Shown here: one piece after another, positions 43,907 to 53,393 of the stretch | Layout of the letters: each line of letters opens with the position of its first letter | How positions within the stretch are numbered: the first letter of the stretch is position 1 | Source of the DNA: Flavimobilis sp052324925 | GTDB lineage: Bacteria; Actinomycetota; Actinomycetes; Actinomycetales; Cellulomonadaceae | Assembly: GCA_052324925.1 (NCBI GenBank) | Contig: JBQPRE010000001.1 | Direction: 5' to 3' (one strand) | DNA length: 64,000 bases | Position numbers and translations under genes: made by a program | Notes under the pieces: model-generated | The model's database searches: none | Told to the model about the DNA's origin: nothing | What the model saw: only the letters and a program-made list of their open reading frames with translations

Positions 43907-46123
43907 TCACTGCTCGACCGCTCGCAGGTCGAGGAGCAGTGCCTGCGCGGGAGCGAGCGTCGGGAGGGGCACCCCGACATGGGTGAGCATCGACCCGGGC
44001 ACGACCACGCCCGCCGTCGTCCCGGCGAACCACGCCGGGTCCGTCACGACGGCACGCGCCGCGGGCCCGGTCTCGGGCCGCACGCGCACGACGTAGTCGA
44101 GCGCGGGATCAAGTCCGGGGAACGTCACCCGCTCGGTCACGCCGGTCGCGCTCGTTACCGTTCTCCCCCATGCAAAGACCCCGTCGCGACGATCGCGCGA
44201 CACGACACCGTCAAGGAATGCACCCGCGTCCACGTCATCGGCATGCACCACCCGGCCGGAGTGCAGCAGTGGGCGCAACTCACGGTAGAGACGAGCCCAG
44301 CGCGTCAGCATGTCGAGCTCGTCGGGCGGGCACGCCGTGAGGTCCCACTCGATGCCGGCATGCCCGAAGAGCGCCGTGATCAGCCGGAACGACAGTGACG
44401 TTGCGCGGTGCGTCGTGTGTGCGGTCGGGGGCCCGACGTGTGACCCGACGACCTCCGGTGGCAGCACGAGCGACGTCCACCGCTGGATGCGCTGACGCTC
44501 GACCGGGTCGTTCGTGTCCGAAGCCCACACGCGCTGCGTGTGGGAGAGCACGCCCAGATCCACGCGCGCCCCGCCCGAGGCGCACGACTCGATCTCAAGC
44601 CCTGGGTGGCGCGCCCGGAGCTCGTCGAGCATCCGATACAGCGCGCGCGTCTGCTGGTGGATCCGCCGCGCGCCGCGTGCCGCCGTGAGCGATGCGTGGA
44701 GCTCACGATTGTGGTCCCACTTGATGAAGTCGACGCCGAGCGCCGCAACCGTCGCCGAGATGCGTTCCAGGATGTAGTCGACGACGTCCGGGTTGGTGAG
44801 GTCGAGCGCGAGCTGGTTGCGCCACGTGAGCCCCTCAACCTCGCCGAGCACCCAGTCCGGGTGAGTACGCGCGAGATCCGAGTCGGGGTTCACCATCTCG
44901 GGTTCGAACCACAGGCCGAACTCCATGCCGAGGCTGTGGACGTACTCTGCGAGCGGCTCAAGCCCACGTGGCCACACCGTCGCGTCGACATACCAGTCGC
45001 CGAGGCCAGCTGTGTCGTCGCGTCGGCCGCGGAACCAGCCATCGTCGAGCACGAACCTCTCGACGCCCACCTCGGCTGCCCGGTCGGCAAGCGTGGTGAG
45101 GCGAGCAAGGTCGTGATCGAAGTAGACGGCCTCCCACGTGTTGAGGACGAGCGGGCGTGGCGTCGCGGGAGCCGAAGGGAACGCCCGCACGTGCGCGTGA
45201 AAGCGCTCGGAGAGGCCGTCGAGCCCTGCGTCGGACCAGGCGAAGACCGCATGGGGCGCGCGATAGGACTCACCCGGGGACAAGACGACCTCGCGCGGCT
45301 CAAGCAGCTCGCCGCCGCCGACGACAGAACGCAAGACGCCCGCACCTTCAGGAAGTCGCTCGACGATCTGTGTGCGGTCGCCTGACCATGCGATATGCGC
45401 CCCCCACACCTCGCCCCGCCGTGAGGTGAAGCCGGACGTCCCGACGACGGTTGCCCCCGGATCGTCGTGCCCAGGCCGGCCGCGCCGCACGGCGCGCAGC
45501 CATGTCCCGTCGGCGACCGGACGCCGTTGCGGGTGGCGCTCCCCGCCCCACCGCCCCGTGAGATCGAGGATCTCGGCTGCGCGGCCGGGAAGCGGCAGGA
45601 GCGCGGTGAGCGCGCGGACATCAAGGGTTGTGCCCGTCGCGGTGATCGTGGCGGCGACGGACAGGACGCCGGCCGCGTCGATCGTGAGCGTGAGCTCAAC
45701 GGCTCCTCGCCCGTGAGCGTCGCGGAGCGCGAGGACCGCGGAGGCCCCTGCACGCACGACCGGGTCGGCTGCGAGAGGTGAGTCTGAGGTGGTCGTGCGT
45801 GCCGGGGCGACGCCACCGTCGCGAACGGTGACACCCTCCCAGACGAGGGGTCCGAAGGTCGCGCCCTGCGCATCGACGACGTCGAGCGCGGGAGTTCCCG
45901 ACCAGCCATGGTGACGGGTCGCGGTCAGTGCGAAGGTGCGCGGAACTTCGAAGGACGACGGCATGATGGCGGGTGCCGACGTTGCGACGAGTGCGCTCAC
46001 GTCGCGGTCCTCGAGCGCGCGACCCCAGTGCATGACAGCCGGCTGCCCCCACTGATCGGCGGCGACGAGCACGCTCGTCCCTGCGGCGCGCAGGTGGATG
46101 GGAACGGCTGGGGTGGGCGACAT
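43907..46123 (-). CDS. Alpha-galactosidase, GH36
   Basis: A 738-aa GH36 enzyme that hydrolyses alpha-1,6-galactosides such as melibiose and raffinose. The N-terminal beta-sandwich covers about 1-310. The barrel opens with NTWEAVYFD and VLDDGWFRGRRDD, the catalytic nucleophile is Asp470 in FIKWDHNRE, and the acid/base is Asp536 in VWASDTNDP. IESCASGGARVDLG lies between. No signal peptide, so it works in the cytoplasm. The ATG at 46123 follows GAGAGGACT. The frame extends upstream into the divergent MerR gene, which is not credible. No sugar transporter gene is adjacent. Confidence 0.94.
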   Translation of the reverse strand: MSPTPAVPIHLRAAGTSVLVAADQWGQPAVMHWGRALEDRDVSALVATSAPAIMPSSFEVPRTFALTATRHHGWSGTPALDVVDAQGATFGPLVWEGVTVRDGGVAPARTTTSDSPLAADPVVRAGASAVLALRDAHGRGAVELTLTIDAAGVLSVAATITATGTTLDVRALTALLPLPGRAAEILDLTGRWGGERHPQRRPVADGTWLRAVRRGRPGHDDPGATVVGTSGFTSRRGEVWGAHIAWSGDRTQIVERLPEGAGVLRSVVGGGELLEPREVVLSPGESYRAPHAVFAWSDAGLDGLSERFHAHVRAFPSAPATPRPLVLNTWEAVYFDHDLARLTTLADRAAEVGVERFVLDDGWFRGRRDDTAGLGDWYVDATVWPRGLEPLAEYVHSLGMEFGLWFEPEMVNPDSDLARTHPDWVLGEVEGLTWRNQLALDLTNPDVVDYILERISATVAALGVDFIKWDHNRELHASLTAARGARRIHQQTRALYRMLDELRARHPGLEIESCASGGARVDLGVLSHTQRVWASDTNDPVERQRIQRWTSLVLPPEVVGSHVGPPTAHTTHRATSLSFRLITALFGHAGIEWDLTACPPDELDMLTRWARLYRELRPLLHSGRVVHADDVDAGAFLDGVVSRDRRDGVFAWGRTVTSATGVTERVTFPGLDPALDYVVRVRPETGPAARAVVTDPAWFAGTTAGVVVPGSMLTHVGVPLPTLAPAQALLLDLRAVEQ

Positions 46124-46295
46124 CGCCAGTCCTCTCGAGGTCGCGCGGCATGGATGGCGCCGCGCATCGGAACAAGGCTTCCCCGCGAGGGTGTCGGCGT
46201 GCAAACCGAGGGTGCGATCTGTGGGGTGAAGGTGCCGATGCGAGCCGGTGGTCATGGTGCGGGAGCGGCGCGACGGCACCGTCGTCGTCGGGCAC

Positions 46296-46326
46296 TTGCG
46301 CCTGCCCCTGGGGCAGGCCCTAGCGT
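46296..46326 (+). promoter_or_regulatory. MerR-type promoter with 19-bp spacer
   Basis: TTGCGC (46296-46301) and TAGCGT (46321-46326) are 19 bases apart, the unusually long spacer of MerR-controlled promoters. The spacer holds a perfect palindrome GCCTGCCCC-T-GGGGCAGGC (46300-46318). The -10 ends seven bases before the start codon of the MerR gene itself, so the transcript is probably leaderless and self-regulated. Confidence 0.8.
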
Positions 46327-46333
46327 CAGCGTC

Positions 46334-47137
46334 ATGCCGCTTCTGACGACTGGATCCCTCGCCCGAATCCTTGGTGTCTCCGAGAAGGCCGTGCGCCTCT
46401 GGACCGACCGGGGACTCCTTGCCGCCACACGCGATGGTGACGGGCCGCGGAGCTATGACGTCGACCAGGTGGTCCGGGGCCGCACCGTCGTGCTCCTGCG
46501 TGCGCTCGATGTTGCACTCTCGGACGTCGCCGCCGTCCTTGACGCGACTGATCCGGTCGCCGAGTTTGACGAGCTGTGGGATGCGGCTCGGGCGACCCTC
46601 GAGGGGCGGCTGGCGGCTGCGACCTATGTGCGGTCCGTGCTCGCGGGCCGGCCGGCCCTCGACCTTGAGCACGAGGTGCGCGAGGTTCCGGCGCGGCTGC
46701 TGCTCACGATCGGCTCAACCGCGACGCTCGGTGAGCTTGCCGGGTGCATCCCGGCGCTCACCGAGCGGCTCTTCACTGCGCTCGAGGAGGCTGGGGCTGC
46801 GCTCGCCGGTGCGCCGGCCGTCGTCTATCACGAGCGCGCGACGGAGCACTCGGCCGCGCGGATCACGGTGCAGGCTCCCGTCGGGGAGCCGCTCGCGCCG
46901 CCCCCGGGCATGGCGCTCATCGCGGACGAGCCGGGACGTGAGCTGGTTGTCGGGCTCAACCAGGAGCAGGCCGCTGACCAGTCGTTCGTGGTTGCGGTGC
47001 ACGACCATGTGGCACTGGGTGCGGGCGACGGGACGCTCGCAGTGGTCGGTGACAACCGCGAGACGTACCTGCCGTCGTGGGGGCGTGGGCTCGGCGGACC
47101 CGTGATGGAGGTCTCGGCGCCCGTGACGCCACGCTGA
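46334..47137 (+). CDS. MerR-family regulator with GyrI-like effector domain
   Basis: A 267-aa regulator. The winged HTH is at residues 1-70 (TTGSLARILGVSEKAVRLWTDRGLL is the MerR recognition segment), and a helical linker follows to about 115. A GyrI-like/BmrR C-terminal domain (about 115-265) is of the kind that binds hydrophobic drugs or lipids. The start at 46334 is fixed by the MerR promoter just upstream. It is divergent from the GH36 gene by 210 bp; whether it controls GH36 is unknown. Like BmrR/TipA types it is probably an activator upon ligand binding. Confidence 0.9.
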   Translation: MPLLTTGSLARILGVSEKAVRLWTDRGLLAATRDGDGPRSYDVDQVVRGRTVVLLRALDVALSDVAAVLDATDPVAEFDELWDAARATLEGRLAAATYVRSVLAGRPALDLEHEVREVPARLLLTIGSTATLGELAGCIPALTERLFTALEEAGAALAGAPAVVYHERATEHSAARITVQAPVGEPLAPPPGMALIADEPGRELVVGLNQEQAADQSFVVAVHDHVALGAGDGTLAVVGDNRETYLPSWGRGLGGPVMEVSAPVTPR

Positions 47138-47200
47138 TCCTCGCGACGGAGCGACGCGTTCCCGCCGTCGAACGGCGAGGAGGCCCCAAGCCATCAAGGC

Positions 47201-47230
47201 TTGTTCTAGTTGTGTGCGAACAAGTATGAT
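47201..47230 (+). promoter_or_regulatory. Promoter and operator of the GntR-DUF1648 operon
   Basis: TTGTTC (47201-47206), an 18-base spacer and TATGAT (47225-47230) form one of the best promoters in the window. TTGTTC-N11-GAACAA (47201-47223) is an inverted repeat spanning the -35 box and the spacer, a likely GntR operator. The -10 ends six bases before the ATG at 47237, so the mRNA should be leaderless. Confidence 0.75.
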
Positions 47231-47236
47231 GATGTC

Positions 47237-47584
47237 ATGCTTCTGAAGATCGACCCCGCCGCTCCCGAGCCGCTGTTCGAGCAGCTCGCCGCGCAGGTGC
47301 GCGCCGCGATCGCCGCGGGCGAGCTTCACGCGGGCGACCGCCTCGCCCCAGCACGCGACGTCGCCGCAAGCCTCGACGTCAACCTCCACACCGTCCTGCG
47401 CGCCTACCAGGAGCTACGCGACGAGGGCGTCGTCGAGCTCCGCCGGGGCCGCGGCGCCACGGTCGCGCACACGCTCGACGACCCTGCCCTGCGCGCCGCC
47501 ATCAACCAGCTCGTCACCGAGTCCCACCGCCTCGGGCTCGACCCCCGCACCACGACCGCACTCGTCAAGGAAGCGCTGCGATGA
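47237..47584 (+). CDS. GntR-family regulator, YtrA subfamily
   Basis: A 115-aa GntR regulator. The HTH spans about residues 10-75 (PLFEQLAAQVRAAIAAGELHAGDRLAPARDVAASLDVNLHTVLRAYQELRDEGVV), and a short C-terminal dimer helix of about 35 residues follows, as in YtrA-type regulators with no large effector domain. These usually sit first in an operon with membrane or ABC transport genes and repress it. The next gene overlaps by four bases (ATGA). The ATG at 47237 is chosen over 47210 because the promoter places the transcription start there. Confidence 0.92.
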   Translation: MLLKIDPAAPEPLFEQLAAQVRAAIAAGELHAGDRLAPARDVAASLDVNLHTVLRAYQELRDEGVVELRRGRGATVAHTLDDPALRAAINQLVTESHRLGLDPRTTTALVKEALR

Positions 47585-48561
47585 ACACCACGACGACCCG
47601 AACAGCTCCCCACCGTCACGTCACGACGCTCCTCACGCTCGCCCTGCCGCTCGCCATCATCACGGCCGCGGTCGCACTCGTCCTCAGCTGGCGCGACGAG
47701 CTCCCCACCCAGGTCGCCACCCACTGGGGCAACGACGGCGTCGACGCAGTCGGATCGATGGCCAGCGTGATCTTCCCGTTCACCGTCATCTGCGTGGTCC
47801 TCTCCGTCGGCATGTGGGCCCTGGCCCGGTTCTCGGGGCAGGCCGCCATGACCCGACGGTTTGCGAGCGGGATCGCCGTCTGGCTCGCCGTCTTCCTCGG
47901 CGGACTGCTTGTCGTGACGTTCGACGCCCAGCGCGGCCTCGACGACGCGACTACCGCGACCGGCATCGGCGGCGGCGTCCTCCTCACCGTCGGAGCTTCC
48001 TTTGTCGCGGGGATCGCTGCCGGCTGCGTCGTCCCCCGCGACCCCGCGCGACCCGCCGCGACGACATTGCCCCCCACGACCGCGACGCTCGCCCTCAAGG
48101 CCGACGCCCGCGCGGTCTGGGTGCAGACCGTCGGGCAGAGCATGGCGACGACGCTCACGTTCGCTGCGCTCGTCGTCGCTGGCGGGGTCCTGCTCGGCAT
48201 CGCCACCGCCTGGTGGATCGGTCTCGTCCTCGCCGTCGGGCTCCTGCCGCTGCTCGCGCTCATGCGCGCTACCGTCATCGTCGACCGCCGCGGCCTCACC
48301 GCGCGCACCATGGTGCCCTGGCCCAAGATCACCGTCCCGCTCGACGAGATCGAAGACGTGAGCGTCACCCACGTGAAGCCGCTCAGCGAGTTCGGCGGTT
48401 GGGGCATCCGGACGGCGCTCGACGGCAGCATCGGCATGGTCCTGCGCAAGGGCGAGGGCATCGAGGTGCGCGCGACGGGCGGACGCCGGATCGTCGTCAC
48501 GGTCGACGACGCCGCGACAGGCGCGGCCCTCCTCGCGACGCTCGCGGGGCGGGGGCGCTGA
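47581..48561 (+). CDS. DUF1648-type integral membrane protein
   Basis: A 326-aa membrane protein. The DUF1648 motif LPTQVATHWGNDGVDAVGSM lies at about residues 42-60 between the first two hydrophobic segments. About seven hydrophobic segments are seen, and a soluble C-terminal part of about 95 residues begins near 232 (TVIVDRRGLTARTMVPWPKI..). DUF1648 proteins are commonly paired with small GntR regulators, and related Bacillus SdpI is an immunity protein, but the function here is not known. It is coupled to the GntR gene. Confidence 0.85.
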   Translation: MNTTTTRTAPHRHVTTLLTLALPLAIITAAVALVLSWRDELPTQVATHWGNDGVDAVGSMASVIFPFTVICVVLSVGMWALARFSGQAAMTRRFASGIAVWLAVFLGGLLVVTFDAQRGLDDATTATGIGGGVLLTVGASFVAGIAAGCVVPRDPARPAATTLPPTTATLALKADARAVWVQTVGQSMATTLTFAALVVAGGVLLGIATAWWIGLVLAVGLLPLLALMRATVIVDRRGLTARTMVPWPKITVPLDEIEDVSVTHVKPLSEFGGWGIRTALDGSIGMVLRKGEGIEVRATGGRRIVVTVDDAATGAALLATLAGRGR

Positions 48562-48673
48562 CGAACGTCAGGGACTCGTCACGCCGTCGCGTCGAGTAAG
48601 GCCGGCCAGCGCCGCCGAGCGTCCCAATGCTGCCTCGCCCGCGACCCGGGGGCACGAGCCGAGCGCCGACGCC

Positions 48674-51600
48674 TCAGCCCGCGAGCAGTCCGCGGATCCG
48701 CTTCTCCGAGACGGTGCCGTCCGTGCCGAGCTGCTGCGCGAAGAACGACACGCGCAGCTCCTCGAGCATCCAGCGCGCCTCGTCGAGCGCCGCGAGGCGG
48801 GCGTCGTCGGGCTTGCCCGCCGCGTACGCGGCTCGCGCGCGGTCATAGACGTCCTCGATGTCGCGGATCTTCCACGCGAGCTCTGCGTCGCGGTTCGGGT
48901 TCTGCTCGGCCTTCGTCAGGCGGTGCGAGGCCGCGCGCAGGTACCGCGGCAGGTGGCGCAACCGCTCGGGCGGGGTCGCGGTGACAAAGCCGTCGAACAC
49001 GAGCCTCGCCGCGTCGTCGCGCACGTCCGTGAGCGTGTTGAGCAGCGCGAGGCTTGTCGATCCACGGACCTGCGTGTCGAGCTCGCGCGCTGCGGCCAGG
49101 GCCGCGACGACATGCCCGACGATCTCGTGGACCCGCTCCTCGAGGCGCTCGCGGACGACGGTGCGCGCGGCCTCGTATGCTGCGCGCGAGCGGATCGTCG
49201 ACGCCTCGGGGATCCCGGGCTCCGTGCCCCACGTCAGCGCGGCGATCGCTGCCTTCTGCACGTCGGCGACGAGCGCGTCGGTCGTGCGGTACGGGCTCGA
49301 CGCGAGCGTGAGCGCCTGCTGACCCGTCCACCGCGTCGTCACGCGCTGCGTCTGCAGGCCGGTCTCCGCGAGGAGGAGTGCGCGCACGCCCGCCGCGTGG
49401 TCGGGTGCCTGGCGGCGGCGGTCCGCGAGGATGCGCAGCGCGACGGACTCGACGTTGCGGCCGCCCTGCGCGCCCGCCGGGCGCTTGCCGCCCGCCCCGG
49501 ACCCGCCCGACGATGCGCCCTTCGCGCCCGCGGGCGCGAGCTCGACGACGAGCGTCGGGTAGCCGCGCACGGTCGTGGCCGACGGGCCTGCGCCGAGTCG
49601 TGTGACGACCTCGTCAGGCAGCGCGTCGCCGGGGACAGGCTCGCCGGTGGGCGTCGTGAGCGTCGGCCAGGTGGTGAGCCGCTCCTGCTCGGCGAGCAGC
49701 ACGGCCGCCTCCTCGACTCGGAGGTCTTCAGCACCGTTCGATGGTGCTACGACGCTACGAGTCGTTTCAGGGGACGCGACTTGGAGGTCTCCAGCACCGT
49801 TCGATGGTGCTGCAGCCCGACGAGTCGAGCCCGTGGAGGGTGACGACGCGCTCGACTCCCGGAGGGCGTCGGCCAGAGCCGTGCGGACCGCCGTCCGGAC
49901 CTCCGCCTGCGTCCGCGACCGTAGCCGGCGTTGCAACGCGAGCAGGTCGGCGCCCTCGTCAACGATCGTTCCCCGCGAATCGACCACCCGGAACTGCATG
50001 CGCAGATGGTCCGGCAGCGTCGCAGCACCCCACGCGTCGTCGGGAACGACGACGTCCCGCAGCGCGCGCACTGCGCGCGCGAACGCCTCATGGAACGACG
50101 GAGCCATGTCACCCGCACGCGTGACGTCGAGCCACTGAGCCTCGTGCTCGCGCAGCCACGCCACGACGTCACGTGCGACGTCCGGCGCCGGAACAAGCTG
50201 CACGCGAACGCTCTTCGGAAGAGCCCGGATCGTGGCCGTCGCGAGCTCATCCCACACGCCGGGGACGAGCCAGTCGAAGCCGTCGGGCACCACGCGGTCG
50301 AGGACCGCGAGCGGCACGTGGACCGTGACGCCGTCGGACTGCCGCCCCGGGGAGAGCTCGTACGTGAGCGGAAGCCGCAGGTCGCCCTGCTCCCACGTGT
50401 CGGGATAGTCAGCGAGGTTGACGTCGGTCGCCGCGGGGACGAGGAGCTCGGTCGTGAACGTCAGCAGATCCGGATCGGTGCGTCGAGCATCCTTCCACCA
50501 GCGGTCGAAATGCTGGGCCGAGACCACGTCCGCGGGCACGCGCGCGTCGTAGAACGCGTAGAGCGTGTCGTCATCGACGACGAGGTCACGCCGCCGCGTG
50601 CGCGCCTCAAGCTGTTCGGCCTCGTCGAGCAGCTCGCGATTGCGCGCGAAGAACTCGTGCCGCGTGCTCCACTCACCCTCGACGAGCGCCTTGCGCAGGA
50701 ACATCTCGCGCGCACCCACCGGGTCGACGCGCGAGAACAGCACCTTGCGCTGCGCAACGACCGGCAGACCATGCAGCAGAACCTTCTCGAAGGCCTGCGC
50801 CGCCCCCTGCTTTGAGGACCAGTGCGGCTCGGAGTACACGTGCTTGACGAGGTGTGCGCCGACCTCCTCGGCCCACTCAGGTTCGATGCGTGCAACCTCG
50901 CGCGCCCACAGGCGGCTCGTCTCGACGAGCTCACCCGCCATGATCCACGCGGGCGGCTTCTTCGAGAGGTGCGAGCCCGGGAAGATCGCAAAGTGCGCGT
51001 TGCGCGCCCCGACGTACTCGTTGCGTGCCTGCCGCGCCGCCCGACGATCCTCGCGCGCGGGCCGCCCCGGCCGCTGCGCGCCGACCTCGGTCACCTGCTG
51101 CATACCGACCTGCGAGAGCATCCCCGCGAGCAGCGCGCGGTGGATCGTGTCGCCGTCCCAGCGGAAGCGGTGCGTCTCGGCCTCCGGGGCCGTGCCCCCG
51201 TCGCGAGCCTCGGCCTCAGCCATGGCCTCGGCCACCGTGAGCGCCCGCGCGCCGGGCGCAGAACGACGCACGACGCCCGAGCCCGAGCCGTCCGCGACGA
51301 CCGCGCGCGACGCCGGCTTGATCTCGAGGTCGAGCTGCTCCGCCATGTCCTTGAGCTGCCCGACGAGGTCCTGCCACTCGCGGACCCGCAAGAAGTTGAT
51401 GAACTCCGCCTTGCACAGGCGGCGGAACGCCGACGACGACAGGACGCGCCGCTGCTCCTTGAGGTACTCCCACAGGTTGAGGTACGTGAGGAAGTCCGAC
51501 GTCGGATCAGCGAAGCGCCCATGCATCTGATCGGCGTGCTGACGCTGCTCGGTCGGACGCTCACGCGGGTCCTGGATCGACAGGACGGCCGCGACGATGA

Positions 51601-53338
51601 GGACCTCACGGCCGACGCCACGCCGGGCACCTTCGATGATCATGCGGCCCAAGCGCGGATCCATCGGCAGGCGCGCAAGCGTGCGGCCCGTCGGCGTGAG
51701 GCTCGCGCCCTCACCGAGGGCACCGAGCTCGGTGAGGAGGTTGACGCCGTCGCGCACTGCGCGGACGTCGGGCGGGTCGACGAACGGGAAGCTCGCGACG
51801 TCGGCGGGCCCGGTCGCCACCCCCGACGAGATCATCTGCAGGATGACGCTCGCAAGCGAGGTCCGCAGGATCTCGGGGTCCGTGAACTCTGGGCGCCCGT
51901 CGAAGTCAGACTCGGAGTACAGGCGGATCGCGATGCCGTCGGCGACGCGTCCACAGCGCCCCGACCGCTGGTTCGCGCTCGCCTGGGAGACGGGCTCGAT
52001 CGGCAGACGCTGCACCTTCGTCGCCTTCGAGTACCGCGAGATCCGGGCCGTCCCGGGATCGATGACGTACCGGATCCCTGGGACCGTGAGCGACGTCTCC
52101 GCGACGTTCGTCGCGAGCACGATGCGTCGGCCGCCGTGCGACTCGAACACTCGGTGCTGTTCAGCGGCCGACAACCGCGCGTACAGCGGCACGATCTCGA
52201 CCGACAACGGCGTGCCACGCCCGTCGACACGGTCACCGAGGTGACCGCGCAGCGCGTCGGCCGCGTCCCGGATCTCACGCTCACCCGAGAAGAACACGAG
52301 GATGTCACCGGGCCCAGCGGCGAAGAGCTCGTCGACGGCCTCGCACACCCCCGTCATGAGGTCGCGCTCGACGGCCTTGGCCGGGCGCTTCTTCTTCGCG
52401 GCCTTGCCCCCGCCGACCGCGCCCGTGGACGTGCCCTTGTCGTCCGCGGGATCAGGCAGGTCCTCGACGAGCGGCCGGTAGCGGATCTCCACCGGATACG
52501 TGCGGCCGGAGACCTCGATGACGGGTGCTGGCGCCCGAGACCCGTCGGCCGCCACGGACGCGAAGTGCTCCGCGAAGCGTTCCGAGTCGATCGTCGCCGA
52601 CGTGATGACCAGCTTGAGGTCGGGGCGCTGCGGCAGCAGCTGCGTGAGGTAGCCGAGCAAGAAGTCGATGTTGAGCGAGCGCTCGTGCGCTTCGTCAATG
52701 ACGAGCGTGTCGTACGCGCGCAGCAGCGGGTCGCGCTGGATCTGCGCGAGCAGGATGCCATCGGTCATCACCTTGACGAGTGTGCGGTCCGAGCTCTCGT
52801 CCGTGAACCGCACCTGGTAGCCGACGACGCCGCCGGTGCGGCCCCGCCGCACCTGCCCGTCGGAGCCCGTGTGCTCGTCGCCGACCTCCTCGGCGATGCG
52901 TTCCGCTACCGTGCGTGCCGCGAGACGGCGCGGCTGCGTGTGGCCGATCTGACCCGCCCGGCCCCGGCCGAGGTCGAGCAGGATCTTCGGCAGCTGTGTC
53001 GTCTTGCCCGAGCCCGTCGCGCCCGCGACGATGACGACCTGGTGGTCGCGGATCGCGTTCGCGATCTCCTCACGCTGCGCCGAGACCGGGAGATTCTCCG
53101 GGTAGGTGATCGCGGGGACGTCGACGAGCGCGCGGACCTCCGCGGCGCGCGTCGCCCGCGCGAGAGCGCGGACGTCGAGCACCTCGCGGTCGAACGTGTC
53201 GCGCCGACCGCGACCCCGACCCTTGCCGCCGCCCCGCGACGGGCCCTGCGGGGACCCCTGTGCCGGGCCGCGACCGCGGCCGCCGCGACCCCGACGGGGA
53301 CGCCCCTCGGACGCGTTGGAACCGGACGGTGTGCTCAC
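48674..53338 (-). CDS. hrpA: ATP-dependent RNA helicase HrpA (DEAH-box)
   Basis: A DEAH/RHA-type RNA helicase of about 1554 aa, longer than E. coli HrpA (about 1300). The first 45 residues are a Gly/Arg-rich RGG-like tail. Walker A is GATGSGKTT (106-114), the DEAH motif is VIDEAHERSLN, followed by SATID, and motif VI is QRSGRCGRV. HA2, OB-fold and the large C-terminal DUF3418 region follow. A 63-bp in-frame tandem duplication lies near residues 1170-1210, inside a low-complexity linker. Start is a GTG at 53338; GTG 53344 is an alternative. HrpA acts in mRNA processing and rescue of stalled ribosomes. Confidence 0.92.
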   Translation of the reverse strand: MSTPSGSNASEGRPRRGRGGRGRGPAQGSPQGPSRGGGKGRGRGRRDTFDREVLDVRALARATRAAEVRALVDVPAITYPENLPVSAQREEIANAIRDHQVVIVAGATGSGKTTQLPKILLDLGRGRAGQIGHTQPRRLAARTVAERIAEEVGDEHTGSDGQVRRGRTGGVVGYQVRFTDESSDRTLVKVMTDGILLAQIQRDPLLRAYDTLVIDEAHERSLNIDFLLGYLTQLLPQRPDLKLVITSATIDSERFAEHFASVAADGSRAPAPVIEVSGRTYPVEIRYRPLVEDLPDPADDKGTSTGAVGGGKAAKKKRPAKAVERDLMTGVCEAVDELFAAGPGDILVFFSGEREIRDAADALRGHLGDRVDGRGTPLSVEIVPLYARLSAAEQHRVFESHGGRRIVLATNVAETSLTVPGIRYVIDPGTARISRYSKATKVQRLPIEPVSQASANQRSGRCGRVADGIAIRLYSESDFDGRPEFTDPEILRTSLASVILQMISSGVATGPADVASFPFVDPPDVRAVRDGVNLLTELGALGEGASLTPTGRTLARLPMDPRLGRMIIEGARRGVGREVLIVAAVLSIQDPRERPTEQRQHADQMHGRFADPTSDFLTYLNLWEYLKEQRRVLSSSAFRRLCKAEFINFLRVREWQDLVGQLKDMAEQLDLEIKPASRAVVADGSGSGVVRRSAPGARALTVAEAMAEAEARDGGTAPEAETHRFRWDGDTIHRALLAGMLSQVGMQQVTEVGAQRPGRPAREDRRAARQARNEYVGARNAHFAIFPGSHLSKKPPAWIMAGELVETSRLWAREVARIEPEWAEEVGAHLVKHVYSEPHWSSKQGAAQAFEKVLLHGLPVVAQRKVLFSRVDPVGAREMFLRKALVEGEWSTRHEFFARNRELLDEAEQLEARTRRRDLVVDDDTLYAFYDARVPADVVSAQHFDRWWKDARRTDPDLLTFTTELLVPAATDVNLADYPDTWEQGDLRLPLTYELSPGRQSDGVTVHVPLAVLDRVVPDGFDWLVPGVWDELATATIRALPKSVRVQLVPAPDVARDVVAWLREHEAQWLDVTRAGDMAPSFHEAFARAVRALRDVVVPDDAWGAATLPDHLRMQFRVVDSRGTIVDEGADLLALQRRLRSRTQAEVRTAVRTALADALRESSASSPSTGSTRRAAAPSNGAGDLQVASPETTRSVVAPSNGAEDLRVEEAAVLLAEQERLTTWPTLTTPTGEPVPGDALPDEVVTRLGAGPSATTVRGYPTLVVELAPAGAKGASSGGSGAGGKRPAGAQGGRNVESVALRILADRRRQAPDHAAGVRALLLAETGLQTQRVTTRWTGQQALTLASSPYRTTDALVADVQKAAIAALTWGTEPGIPEASTIRSRAAYEAARTVVRERLEERVHEIVGHVVAALAAARELDTQVRGSTSLALLNTLTDVRDDAARLVFDGFVTATPPERLRHLPRYLRAASHRLTKAEQNPNRDAELAWKIRDIEDVYDRARAAYAAGKPDDARLAALDEARWMLEELRVSFFAQQLGTDGTVSEKRIRGLLAG
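49714..49827. repeat. In-frame 63-bp tandem repeat with hairpins inside hrpA
   Basis: Two copies start at 49714 and 49777. Each holds a 51-bp hairpin-like element: CGACTYGGAGGTCT at the left, AGCACC-N7-GGTGCT in the centre and CGAGTCG at the right. They encode two 21-residue units (the shared core is APSNGAxDLxV). The element looks like a mobile intergenic repeat that has come to lie in a coding linker without breaking the frame. Confidence 0.8.
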
Positions 53339-53393
53339 GGGCACCCATTCTCCCAGGGCGATGCAACCTCGATTCTCGGCGGCGCCCCGAGCA

